Shown here piece after piece: positions 1 to 6,537 of a stretch of 9,472 nt of DNA; position 1 is the first letter of the stretch; every line of letters starts with the position of its first letter. Under the pieces are notes generated by a model. That model saw only the letters and a program-made list of their open reading frames with translations, was not told where the DNA came from and made no database searches. The DNA is from Candidatus Colimorpha onthohippi (GTDB lineage Bacteria > Bacteroidota > Bacteroidia > Bacteroidales > P3), in contig JAGHVA010000042.1 of assembly GCA_018064565.1 (NCBI GenBank), forward strand, positions 1 through 9,472, read 5' to 3'. The translations under genes were made by a program, and so were the position numbers.

Positions 1-10
1 GAAGGTCATT

Positions 11-28
11 GGGCTTTCAGCCCGTTTT
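11..28 (+). terminator. Probable intrinsic terminator of an off-window gene
   Basis: GGGCT (11-15) pairs with AGCCC (19-23) around a three-base loop, and the stem is followed by GTTTT (24-28). This is the shape of a short rho-independent terminator on the plus strand. No coding region ends inside the window to its left, so the gene it would serve lies outside. The stem is only 5 bp and the T tract short, so efficiency may be low. It sits just upstream of the promoter for the lipoprotein gene and would insulate that gene from read-through. Confidence 0.5.
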
Positions 29-53
29 ATCGGACAACAATAAAAAAAAAGTG

Positions 54-61
54 TACCTTTG
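54..61 (+). promoter_or_regulatory. Bacteroidales -7 promoter element (TACCTTTG)
   Basis: TACCTTTG matches the Bacteroidota primary sigma factor -7 consensus TAnnTTTG exactly and is followed by CA, as is common. A TTTG-type -33 box at the usual spacing of about 19-21 bp is not evident; the region there reads TTTTATCGG. Transcription would start near 67-70, giving a leader of about 60 nt before the ATG at 129. The leader is AT-rich with no Shine-Dalgarno motif, as expected in this phylum. Confidence 0.6.
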
Positions 62-128
62 CATTGTGATTCGTCAAGAACGTGATATTTATTCAAAAAA
101 AATATTTTACTTACAATAAAAATTAGTT

Positions 129-1016
129 ATGAAGATTGTCATTAAAATGGTAAGTTTGTTGCTATTATTAGCATTATCAGTGAGTTGTTCTACAAATTCT
201 ACAGATGCAACAGTTTATCCAGATGGTTGTTTGCCAGGTATGTTTTCGGTATCACCGACCAAAACTGTCCAGTTTAGCCAAGGTAATCTTCAGTATTCTA
301 ACAAAGGGAGCCATCAGTGCGCTGATGGCACCACCAAGCCTGGTGATTGGCGTTTTGCAGCTCATCAGTACGACTATGTGGGCAACGACAATGCCAATAT
401 CAACAGCAGTTACGCAGGTTGGATAGACCTCTTTGGGTGGGGAACCAGCGGGTATAACGGTTGTGAACCTTATCTAAGTTCGATGGATGAAAGCGATTTT
501 GGATCACTGGGTGTCAGCGATTTGGTAGATAGTAATGCCAACTACGATTGGGGTGTGTATAACACAATTAGCAATGGTGGTAATGGATTAGGCAAGTGGC
601 GAATGTTGACACATGATGAGTGGACGTATTTGTGTTTTACCAGACCCAACGCCTCATCCAAGTGCGGGAATGCTATAGTGAATGGGATGAGAGGCGTTGT
701 CTTTTTGCCAGACAACTGGACACTGCCAACTGGTTGTACGTTTACATCTGGCAACGGTAGTGGATGGACGACAAACGACTACACTGCCACGCAGTGGTTG
801 GCTATGGAGTCGGCAGGTGCTGTATTCTTACCTACCGCAGGCTACCGTCAGGGTTCTACGGTTATCTATGCAGGCGGCGACGGCTATTATTGGTCTTCGA
901 CTGCCAGTGGTGGTAGCGGTGCGTTCATCCTAAGCTTTGGCAAGAGTTATCTTAGTTTGAGCGGTAGCGGTCGCTTCTATGGTTTTTCTGTGCGGTTAGT
1001 GCGTGACTGTGATTAG
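129..1016 (+). CDS. Predicted lipoprotein with FISUMP/C-type-lectin-like domain
   Basis: A 295-residue protein of unknown function. Residues 1-20 form a lipoprotein signal: basic start, Leu-rich core, then LSVSC with Cys20 as the likely lipidated residue. The mature part begins around residue 31 with a domain seen widely in Bacteroidales secreted proteins: VQFSQGNLQY (47-56), WRFAAHQYDYVG (74-85), GWIDLFGWGTSGYNG (97-111), WRMLTHDEW (157-165), VFLPDNW (191-197), GAVFLPTAGYR (230-240), GYYWSST (252-258) and GFSVRLVRD (285-293). The last two blocks resemble the C-terminal signature of FISUMP/DUF1566-type proteins, which are thought to have a C-type-lectin-like fold; this assignment is from memory of motifs. 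Seven cysteines besides Cys20 suggest disulfides outside the cytoplasm. It has its own promoter at 54-61. Residues 259-285 show unusual codon use (see findings). The role may be surface binding, which is inferred. Confidence 0.85.
   Translation: MKIVIKMVSLLLLLALSVSCSTNSTDATVYPDGCLPGMFSVSPTKTVQFSQGNLQYSNKGSHQCADGTTKPGDWRFAAHQYDYVGNDNANINSSYAGWIDLFGWGTSGYNGCEPYLSSMDESDFGSLGVSDLVDSNANYDWGVYNTISNGGNGLGKWRMLTHDEWTYLCFTRPNASSKCGNAIVNGMRGVVFLPDNWTLPTGCTFTSGNGSGWTTNDYTATQWLAMESAGAVFLPTAGYRQGSTVIYAGGDGYYWSSTASGGSGAFILSFGKSYLSLSGSGRFYGFSVRLVRDCD
903..983 (+). other. Candidate hypervariable segment at 3' end of the lipoprotein gene
   Basis: These 27 codons (residues 259-285) lie between the GYYWSST and FSVRLVRD motifs. 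Twenty-three of them end in C or T, mostly AGT, AGC, GGT, TAT, TTC and CGC. None is AAC, AAT, GAC or GAT, although Asn is frequent earlier in the protein. This is what adenine-directed mutagenesis of AAC/AAT codons would give, as in diversity-generating retroelement variable regions, which also sit at the 3' end of genes for C-type-lectin-fold proteins. No template repeat or reverse transcriptase is in the window, so this remains a hypothesis; a Gly/Ser-rich loop under ordinary drift is the alternative. Confidence 0.3.
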
Positions 1017-2947
1017 AATTGGAAGTAGATAAAGGGCTGTAGGTCGGCAGTAACAAACTGGTAGAGCACTACAACGGATACCACTACCACAGCAGCCAGC
1101 AGCCATATCGGCATCTTTGCAAACCAGATGCGATAACGCCTCTTGAATCGGGTCGGCAGCCAATGGATTGCCATCCCGATAGCAAAGAGGATAAACACCG
1201 ACGCATAGTTGCTCAATATAGCAGGCACTACTTGCCAATTCCAGTGGCTGCCTATCTGATGTACCATATCGGTGGCTGTTTGCCATGCCACTTGGTTGGC
1301 TTCAGCGGGGTTCAGGTTAGACCCCGACCGGAAGAAAAGGCGTGTAAACGAGATGAAGACAAAGGTCAGCAGGATGTTCCACACATAGGTTACCCCATTG
1401 ACCAGTCGGCTCGTTGCTCCGTTGGCAGCGTTTCGGCAAAGAAGCGTGGCGCAGTTTATCAGCATGATGCCACCAAAGACAACCCAAGCTATAAACAGCA
1501 ACATGCTGGTGAACGGTGTCTGCCACATGTTGTGGATAATCCATAGCAATCCTACGAGCAGTGTTACCAAAAGCATACGGCACCAAGGTGCTGTTTTTTT
1601 CCAATACTTATACACCAATATCCCCAAGCCGTTTAGTCCGCCCCATGTGATAAAGTTAAAGCTGGCACCATGCCACAAGCCTCCTAACAGCATGGTGTCC
1701 ATATTGTTGATATTGGTGTTGAACTCCTTGCGGTGAGCGGGAAACAGGATATAGTCCGCCACTAAGAGGGAAGCGAGGCTACAGATGACGATAGTAACCC
1801 ATTGGTTTTGTGCCATAAGTGCTACTATGGTCATCATCCCCCCCAGTATCAAATACGATGCCCAAGTGCCGCGTCGGTTGCCTCCTATAGGTATGTAGAG
1901 GTAGTCTTTGAGCCAGTTAGACAACGATATGTGCCAACGTTTCCAAAAGCCAGCGGCATTGGTGGCTTTGTAGGGTGAGTTGAAGTTGGTGGGCAGGTAA
2001 AAACCCATCAGCATTGCCACACCAATGGCGATGTCGGTATAGCCCGAGAAATCGGCATACACTTGCAACGAATAAACCATCAAGGCAGAGAAGTTCTCGA
2101 AAGGAGTGTAAAGCAGCGGATTGTCGAAAACGCGATCTACAAAACTCACTGCCAGATAGTCGCTCAAGATAATCTTCTTGGCTAAACCATTGAGTATCCA
2201 GAACACGGCAACGCCAAACTGGCGGCGCCCCAAGTGGTAGGGTTTATACACCTGCGGGATGAACTGGTCTGCGCGGATGATGGGTCCAGCAACCAGCTGT
2301 GGGAAGAAAGTGGTGTAGAATGCAAAATCCAAGATGTTGGACGCATGCTGAACCCGCCCCTTGTAAACGTCAACGATATAGCTGATATTCTGGAACGTGA
2401 AAAACGAGATGCCTACTGGCAGCAGTATTACCGAAGCGTCGAACCGTGCCGATACGGTAAAATGATTGCTCCACTGTGCAAGGAGATTAACCACCTCGAC
2501 CGAGGAATGGGTGATGGTGTTGTAGATGTCTGTGAAGAAATAGGCATACTTGAAGTAGCATAGTACAGCCAAGTTGACCGTTACGCCAGCAATCATAAGC
2601 AACTTCCGCTTACGTTGCTGCCGGTGCGATGTGTTGTCGCCAAACTTGCCAAGACGGTCAAACTGGATGCCCAACCACCAGCCGATGACTGTTGCCAGGA
2701 TTAGCAGGATGACAAACAGCCCAGAGGTCTTGTAGTAAAACAGTAGTGAGACAAGTGTGAGGTATCCGTTGCGGACCAGTCGGAGCGACTGCCCTCTCAG
2801 CCCCCATCGTGGCCCTGCGGCTACGATGAGGGTGAACAGCGCAAAAACAATAAGAAAAAATGCCCAGAAATTGAATTGAGTGAAAAGTAGTGGTTGGCTG
2901 TGGTCAAATGCAAATAGGTTGCACAGGTAGTTGAGAAAATTTGACAT
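1013..2947 (-). CDS. MBOAT family O-acyltransferase (AlgI/DltB type)
   Basis: A polytopic inner-membrane protein of 644 residues that would transfer an acyl group (often acetyl) to an exported glycan or lipid. Diagnostic blocks are VGISFFTFQNISYIVDVY (178-195), FFPQLVAGPIIR (214-225), YADFSGYTDIAIG (297-309), FWKRWHISLSNWLKDYLYIPIGGNRRG (334-360, continuous) and GGLWHGASFNFITWGG (422-437), where His426 is the expected catalytic histidine. It is longer than the roughly 470-500 residues usual for AlgI: about 50 residues (361-410), largely hydrophobic, separate the IGGNRRG and GGLWHG blocks, and extra membrane segments follow near 525-540, 580-595 and 613-632. I recall similar long forms in Bacteroidales. 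The ATG at 2945-2947 is preferred to the GTG just before it. It is the last gene of the minus-strand run, 18 bp after the Skp-like gene. No SGNH/AlgJ-type partner is visible, so the substrate is unknown. Confidence 0.93.
   Translation of the reverse strand: MSNFLNYLCNLFAFDHSQPLLFTQFNFWAFFLIVFALFTLIVAAGPRWGLRGQSLRLVRNGYLTLVSLLFYYKTSGLFVILLILATVIGWWLGIQFDRLGKFGDNTSHRQQRKRKLLMIAGVTVNLAVLCYFKYAYFFTDIYNTITHSSVEVVNLLAQWSNHFTVSARFDASVILLPVGISFFTFQNISYIVDVYKGRVQHASNILDFAFYTTFFPQLVAGPIIRADQFIPQVYKPYHLGRRQFGVAVFWILNGLAKKIILSDYLAVSFVDRVFDNPLLYTPFENFSALMVYSLQVYADFSGYTDIAIGVAMLMGFYLPTNFNSPYKATNAAGFWKRWHISLSNWLKDYLYIPIGGNRRGTWASYLILGGMMTIVALMAQNQWVTIVICSLASLLVADYILFPAHRKEFNTNINNMDTMLLGGLWHGASFNFITWGGLNGLGILVYKYWKKTAPWCRMLLVTLLVGLLWIIHNMWQTPFTSMLLFIAWVVFGGIMLINCATLLCRNAANGATSRLVNGVTYVWNILLTFVFISFTRLFFRSGSNLNPAEANQVAWQTATDMVHQIGSHWNWQVVPAILSNYASVFILFAIGMAIHWLPTRFKRRYRIWFAKMPIWLLAAVVVVSVVVLYQFVTADLQPFIYFQF
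2657..2677. repeat. 21-bp perfect direct repeat, copy 1 (in MBOAT gene)
   Basis: This segment is identical base for base to 5157-5177 in gltX. On the minus strand both copies are read in the same phase and encode WLGIQFD (residues 91-97 here, 62-68 in the tRNA synthetase). The flanking bases differ on both sides. The match is real in the sequence; whether it means anything beyond coincidence is open. Confidence 0.9.
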
Positions 2948-2965
2948 CACACAAAGTGAGCAAGA

Positions 2966-3754
2966 TTATTGTTTTTTGATGTTTTTGTATTCTTCGTTAA
3001 GCCCGTTGATGATTTCATCGGTGATATCCATGCCTGGATTTACATAAAGGGTCGGACTGTCGTTCATGGTCTTGCGCAGGATAACATCAAACTGCTGGTT
3101 GGCTTCGTTATATTCGCGTATAAAGGCAAAGATAGCGTTGAGCATGCGCTCGTTTTCGGTGGCAACCTTCTCTTGAATCTTCATGGTCAGCTCACCCTCA
3201 AGACCTTGCATCTTAGCTGCACGCTGCTCAAGTTGGTTTTTGCGATTCTCAAACTCTTTCTCTTTGGCTTTTTGTTGTGTCAGCGTGAGTTGGTCGCCCG
3301 TTTTAAGATACTCCTGATACTCGGTCTGTAATTTCTGATAGTCGTTTTGGAAATTGGCCATCTGCTGCTGATAGTTGCGCTCCTGACTCTCTTTGTATGC
3401 TTTAAGCTCTGCCTCGAGGTCTTGTGCATACTGATATTTGGCAATCAGGCTGTCGCTGTTGACGTAGGCTATCTTGAGTGTCCCATTCTGTCCTACCACT
3501 GGTGCCTTAGCATTGGTGTTTACTTTGCTGTGGGTGCCTACTCCCGTAAAATGGAATATATACAGCACTATCAGTCCTATAAGCAGCACGATGTTGACTA
3601 TAACCAGGCAGCGCATTGGATTGCCGCAGCATTTGCATGTGCGCTTGCGGGGTTGCTGATCCATCGGTTGTGAGTTGTTATCCATTTGGACATTGGTGGT
3701 CTCATTAGTAGTTTGAGTCTCCTCAATGTGGGTATTTTCAAATTCGTTTTCCAT
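2966..3754 (-). CDS. Membrane-anchored OmpH/Skp-family chaperone-like protein
   Basis: A 262-residue protein. Residues 1-39 are polar and Gln/Asn/Thr-rich, followed by a Cys cluster (Cys40, Cys42, Cys43, Cys49; TCKCCGNPMRC), one hydrophobic segment (about 50-69) and then an OmpH/Skp-type domain. That domain opens with LKIAYVNSDSLIAKY (93-107), the usual first strand of Skp, continues as a long charged Gln/Lys/Glu-rich coiled coil (about 110-205), and ends with a hydrophobic helical return (LNAIFAFIREYN) and a strand containing LYVNPGMDITDEII. Skp proteins are periplasmic trimers that hold unfolded outer-membrane proteins. Classical Skp has a cleaved signal peptide, whereas this one appears anchored by an uncleaved helix with its N-terminus in the cytoplasm. 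It lies 82 bp after gltX and 18 bp before the MBOAT gene. Family assignment is firm; client proteins and the role of the Cys cluster are unknown. Confidence 0.87.
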   Translation of the reverse strand: MENEFENTHIEETQTTNETTNVQMDNNSQPMDQQPRKRTCKCCGNPMRCLVIVNIVLLIGLIVLYIFHFTGVGTHSKVNTNAKAPVVGQNGTLKIAYVNSDSLIAKYQYAQDLEAELKAYKESQERNYQQQMANFQNDYQKLQTEYQEYLKTGDQLTLTQQKAKEKEFENRKNQLEQRAAKMQGLEGELTMKIQEKVATENERMLNAIFAFIREYNEANQQFDVILRKTMNDSPTLYVNPGMDITDEIINGLNEEYKNIKKQ

Positions 3755-3836
3755 AGGTTTATTTTTTTTTGTTTTGTTGACTATTACAGATGTCTGATTT
3801 TAGATACAAAGAGTTTGATGTACAAGCATCTCCATG
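3755..3836 (-). promoter_or_regulatory. A-rich leader of the Skp-like gene
   Basis: The 82-bp gap after gltX carries nine consecutive A on the minus strand (T at 3762-3770), seven bases before the ATG, within AAAAAAAAATAAACCT. No AGGAGG-like sequence is present. A-rich upstream regions stand in for Shine-Dalgarno pairing in Bacteroidota. I found no convincing TAnnTTTG box and no strong terminator hairpin, so transcription may continue from gltX. Confidence 0.45.
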
Positions 3837-5360
3837 TTATTCTACCTCGCCAATTACCTCGATGGCACGTGCTACACGGCGGATGGTTTCCTCTTTGCCT
3901 AAGGTGATGACGAGTGTGAGCATGTCGGGACCTACGGTCTTGCCAACTACCGCAAGTCGCAGTGAGTTCATTACCTGCCCCATATTGAGTTGATTGCCCA
4001 GTATGTAGTCGTCAAGCAGTGCCTTATGGATTGCATCGTATTCAAATGGCACAGTATTCAAAATCTCGATTACCTTGTTCATGTGGGTCGTCATGCCTGC
4101 CTTCCAACGTTTCTTGATAGCAGCGGGGTCGTACTCCGTAGGTGCGACAAAGAAATAGCTGGTTTGCTCCCATAGTTCGGACGGGAAGTTGATGCGCTCC
4201 TTCATCATGCCGCACACCTTCACCACATAATCGCGGCTTGCTTCAACTCCGTGCGCTTTGAGTTGTGGCTCAAAAAGATCTGCAAACTCCTCATCGGAGA
4301 GCATCTGCATGTATTCGTGATTGAACCATTTGGCTTTCTCGACGTTGAACTTTGCACCGCTCTTGCTGATATGCTCAATATTGAATTGCTGTATGAGGTC
4401 GTCCATCGACAAGATCTCTTGTTCAGTGCCGGGGTTCCACCCTAAGAGTGCCAGGATGTTGACCACAGCCTCAGGTCTATAGCCACGCTCGCGGTAGCCG
4501 CTTGAGAGTTCGCCACTCTTGGGGTCGTGCCAGTCGAGTGGAAAAACAGGAAATCCCAGCCTATCGCCATCACGCTTACTCAGCTTCCCGTTGCCTTCAG
4601 GTTTGAGCAACAGTGGAAGGTGGGCAAACTGCGGCATGCTTTCCTCCCAACCAAAAGCCTTATACAGCATCACATGGAGCGGTGCCGAAGGCAGCCACTC
4701 TTCGCCACGTATCACATGAGTGATAAGCATGGTATGGTCATCTACGATATTGGCCAGATGATAGGTAGGCATGCCATCGGATTTGAACAGCACCTTATCG
4801 TCAAGTAGGCGGCTATTCATCGTAACATCGCCACGGATAAGGTCGTGGACGGTGATGTCTATGTTGTCGGGAAATTTGAACCGCACCACGTATGGGTCGC
4901 CGTTGGAGAGTCGGCGTGCAACCTCGTTGGCTGGCAGTGAGAGTGAGTTGACCATCTCGCTGCGTGTGTTGCAGTCATATTGGAACGTGCGCCGTTGAGC
5001 CTCGTATTCTTTGCGTTTGGCATCAAGGGCTTCGGCGGTATCGAACGCATAGTAGGCCCATCCATCATGGATGAGCTGGTCGGCATATTGACGGTACATG
5101 GGCTTGCGGTCGCTCTGGCGATAGGGACCATACGGACCACCGATATGAACGCCCTCGTCAAACTGGATGCCCAACCAGTTGAGAGCTTCAATGATATACT
5201 GTTCGGCACCAGGTACAAAACGGGTCTGGTCGGTATCCTCGATACGAAGTATCATTTGACCTCCGTTTTGACGGGCAAAAAGGTAATTATAGAGTGCGGT
5301 GCGTACACCGCCGATGTGCAGTGGTCCTGTCGGACTTGGAGCAAAACGAACTCGTACCAT
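3837..5360 (-). CDS. gltX: Glutamyl-tRNA synthetase
   Basis: A class I aminoacyl-tRNA synthetase of 507 residues, the normal length for bacterial GluRS. It charges tRNA-Glu with glutamate using ATP in the cytoplasm. The HIGH signature is PSPTGPLHIGG (8-18, HIGG at 15-18), followed by LRIEDTDQTR (38-47), which helps recognise glutamate. The KMSKS loop is KLSKRDGDR (259-267). LIRGDVT (174-180) and THVIRGEEWLPSAPLH (214-229) are typical GluRS blocks. The C-terminal anticodon-binding half starts near residue 320 with FNIEHISKSGAKFNVEKAKWFNHEY. Only one Cys (130) is present in the region where some GluRS bind zinc, so no zinc site is expected. The ATG at 5358-5360 directly precedes the conserved VRVRFAPSPTG, fixing the start. 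It is the one clear housekeeping gene in an envelope-related run and has the largest upstream gap (156 bp), so a separate promoter is possible. Confidence 0.98.
   Translation of the reverse strand: MVRVRFAPSPTGPLHIGGVRTALYNYLFARQNGGQMILRIEDTDQTRFVPGAEQYIIEALNWLGIQFDEGVHIGGPYGPYRQSDRKPMYRQYADQLIHDGWAYYAFDTAEALDAKRKEYEAQRRTFQYDCNTRSEMVNSLSLPANEVARRLSNGDPYVVRFKFPDNIDITVHDLIRGDVTMNSRLLDDKVLFKSDGMPTYHLANIVDDHTMLITHVIRGEEWLPSAPLHVMLYKAFGWEESMPQFAHLPLLLKPEGNGKLSKRDGDRLGFPVFPLDWHDPKSGELSSGYRERGYRPEAVVNILALLGWNPGTEQEILSMDDLIQQFNIEHISKSGAKFNVEKAKWFNHEYMQMLSDEEFADLFEPQLKAHGVEASRDYVVKVCGMMKERINFPSELWEQTSYFFVAPTEYDPAAIKKRWKAGMTTHMNKVIEILNTVPFEYDAIHKALLDDYILGNQLNMGQVMNSLRLAVVGKTVGPDMLTLVITLGKEETIRRVARAIEVIGEVE
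5157..5177. repeat. 21-bp perfect direct repeat, copy 2 (in gltX)
   Basis: Identical to 2657-2677 in the MBOAT gene; the copies start exactly 2500 bp apart. Here it encodes WLGIQFD at residues 62-68 of GluRS, where a WLGI-x-FDEG motif is conserved in the family, so this is the more likely ancestral context if the match is not chance. Confidence 0.9.
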
Positions 5361-5516
5361 GTGTGTGTATTGTTTTTTTTAATCGGCAGACAAGTGTGCT
5401 GCAAACGATGTGGATAATGAGATTGATTCTGTTTTTTTTTATTTTGTGCTGTTTTCTACCCCCAGCATAGAGCAAGCAGAGCCTGCCTTCTGCTCTCGGG
5501 TTATCGAAAAAAAGTG
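5361..5516 (-). promoter_or_regulatory. gltX leader region with A tracts
   Basis: This 156-bp gap is the longest in the minus-strand run. Reading on the minus strand it holds, in order, a T7 run just after the glycosyltransferase stop, a potential hairpin, an A9 tract (T at 5432-5440), an A8 tract (T at 5373-5380) 12 bases before the gltX ATG, and a short CA repeat. The A-rich stretch next to the start resembles Bacteroidota translation-initiation regions. No good TAnnTTTG match was found; the nearest, ATCGTTTG, misses both conserved first bases. A promoter here is plausible from spacing only. Confidence 0.4.
5469..5496 (-). other. Inverted repeat with two alternative stems in gltX leader
   Basis: AGAGCA (5469-5474) can pair with TGCTCT (5491-5496), and the overlapping AGCAGA (5475-5480) can pair with TCTGCT (5489-5494) around an 8-base loop. 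The two stems use shared bases and cannot form fully together. No T tract follows on either strand, so it is not a standard intrinsic terminator. It could be an RNA processing or weak attenuating structure between the glycosyltransferase and gltX, or chance. Confidence 0.3.
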
Positions 5517-6524
5517 TTATTGGTATAGTTGTGTGAATGTTTTTTTGCGGAGCAGATAGTGCTGTATGAGCAGAAGTTTGCGATACATGCAGGTTGTGGC
5601 TGGCTGTGGGTTGCACTTCAGCCGCTTGGCCTTCAAATTGGGTCTCCATTTGCGAAAATCTTGGTGCGCTTTATACACGGCTTTGAACTCTTGAGGATGC
5701 CCTTCGGCAAGAAATTTGAGTGCAGCCACACCGTCAAGGAGGTAGCGTAGCGCAATGGTGCAGCCAAGTCTCTTCTGGGGCAGGTTTTTATATAGCAAAG
5801 CCATGTTGTTGCGAAAGTTGAGGTAGGTCTTGCGTGGCGAGCTCTTGGGAAGTGTGCCGCCGCCTACGTGATAGATAATGCTCTCAGGGCAGTAATAGGC
5901 TTTGTAGCCTGCATTCTTGGCGCGCCAGCAGAAGTCAATCTCCTCCATGTGGGCGAAGAAATCGCCGTCAAGTCCCTCCAGCTGCCGCCATAGGCCTGAC
6001 CGCACAAACATAGCCGCTCCAGAAGCCCAGAATATCTCGCAGCGGTCGTCGTACTGCCCATGATCTTGCTCAAGGCAGTTGAACAATCGCCCTCTGCAAA
6101 ACGGGTAGCCGTAACTATCGATAAATCCTCCAGCACCGCCAGCATACTCAAAGGTGTCGCGCTGGTCGAACATCAGCATCTTAGGCTGCGCCATTCCGAT
6201 GGTAGGGTCGTTGTCCATCATCGCAACCACGGGTTCAACCCAGTGAGGCGTAACCTCCACGTCGCTGTTGAGCAGTACAAAATAGGAAGCCTCTACCTGC
6301 TGTAGCGCACGGTTATAGCCTTCGGCAAAGCCATAATTCTTGTCTAAAATAATGGTGCGTAGTGTGGGGTAGTGCTGTTGTAAAAATGCCACACTGTCGT
6401 CGGTAGAGCCGTTGTCCGCTACGATAACTTCAGCATCGGTTGGGCAATAGTGAGTTACAGAGGGTAGAAACCGCTCCAACATGTCGCGGCCGTTCCAATT
6501 CAGTATGACGATGGCTGTCTTCAT
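5517..6524 (-). CDS. Family 2 glycosyltransferase (rhamnosyltransferase-like)
   Basis: A 335-residue GT-A-fold glycosyltransferase, probably acting on the cytoplasmic face of the inner membrane in synthesis of LPS or another surface glycan. The nucleotide-sugar-binding start is TAIVILNWNG (3-12), followed by VIVADNGSTDDS (33-44). The acidic metal-binding motif is NSDVE (86-90), and the acceptor-side block FFAHMEEIDFCWR (189-201) carries the acidic residues expected to include the catalytic base. IYHVGGGT (217-224) follows, as in WbbL-type enzymes. The C-terminal region (about 230-335) is basic with amphipathic helices and probably contacts the membrane. The donor and acceptor sugars cannot be read from the sequence. 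The start at 6522-6524 leaves 13 bp after the LpxL-type gene, so the two are likely co-transcribed and may both serve LPS assembly. Confidence 0.93.
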   Translation of the reverse strand: MKTAIVILNWNGRDMLERFLPSVTHYCPTDAEVIVADNGSTDDSVAFLQQHYPTLRTIILDKNYGFAEGYNRALQQVEASYFVLLNSDVEVTPHWVEPVVAMMDNDPTIGMAQPKMLMFDQRDTFEYAGGAGGFIDSYGYPFCRGRLFNCLEQDHGQYDDRCEIFWASGAAMFVRSGLWRQLEGLDGDFFAHMEEIDFCWRAKNAGYKAYYCPESIIYHVGGGTLPKSSPRKTYLNFRNNMALLYKNLPQKRLGCTIALRYLLDGVAALKFLAEGHPQEFKAVYKAHQDFRKWRPNLKAKRLKCNPQPATTCMYRKLLLIQHYLLRKKTFTQLYQ

Positions 6525-6537
6525 CGAATGTATGAGA

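Noticed and set aside
1163..1546. A 127-codon plus-strand open frame opposite the MBOAT gene
   Set aside because: Antisense to a well-supported membrane protein gene and without recognisable domain or promoter.
2945..2950. GTG at 2948-2950 as start of the MBOAT gene
   Set aside because: An ATG follows immediately in the same frame (2945-2947), and one extra residue gives no gain; ATG is the better start.
3127..3134. Minus-strand TATCTTTG (TAnnTTTG match) inside the Skp-like gene as an MBOAT promoter
   Set aside because: It lies in coding sequence, has no -33 TTTG at the proper distance, and such an 8-mer with two free positions is expected by chance in several kilobases.
4980..5417. A 145-codon plus-strand open frame opposite the gltX 5' end
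   Set aside because: Its sequence is the complement of conserved GluRS codons, and it has no independent support.
5469..5496. Intrinsic terminator between the glycosyltransferase gene and gltX
   Set aside because: The hairpin is not followed by a T tract on the minus strand; the T7 run lies before it.
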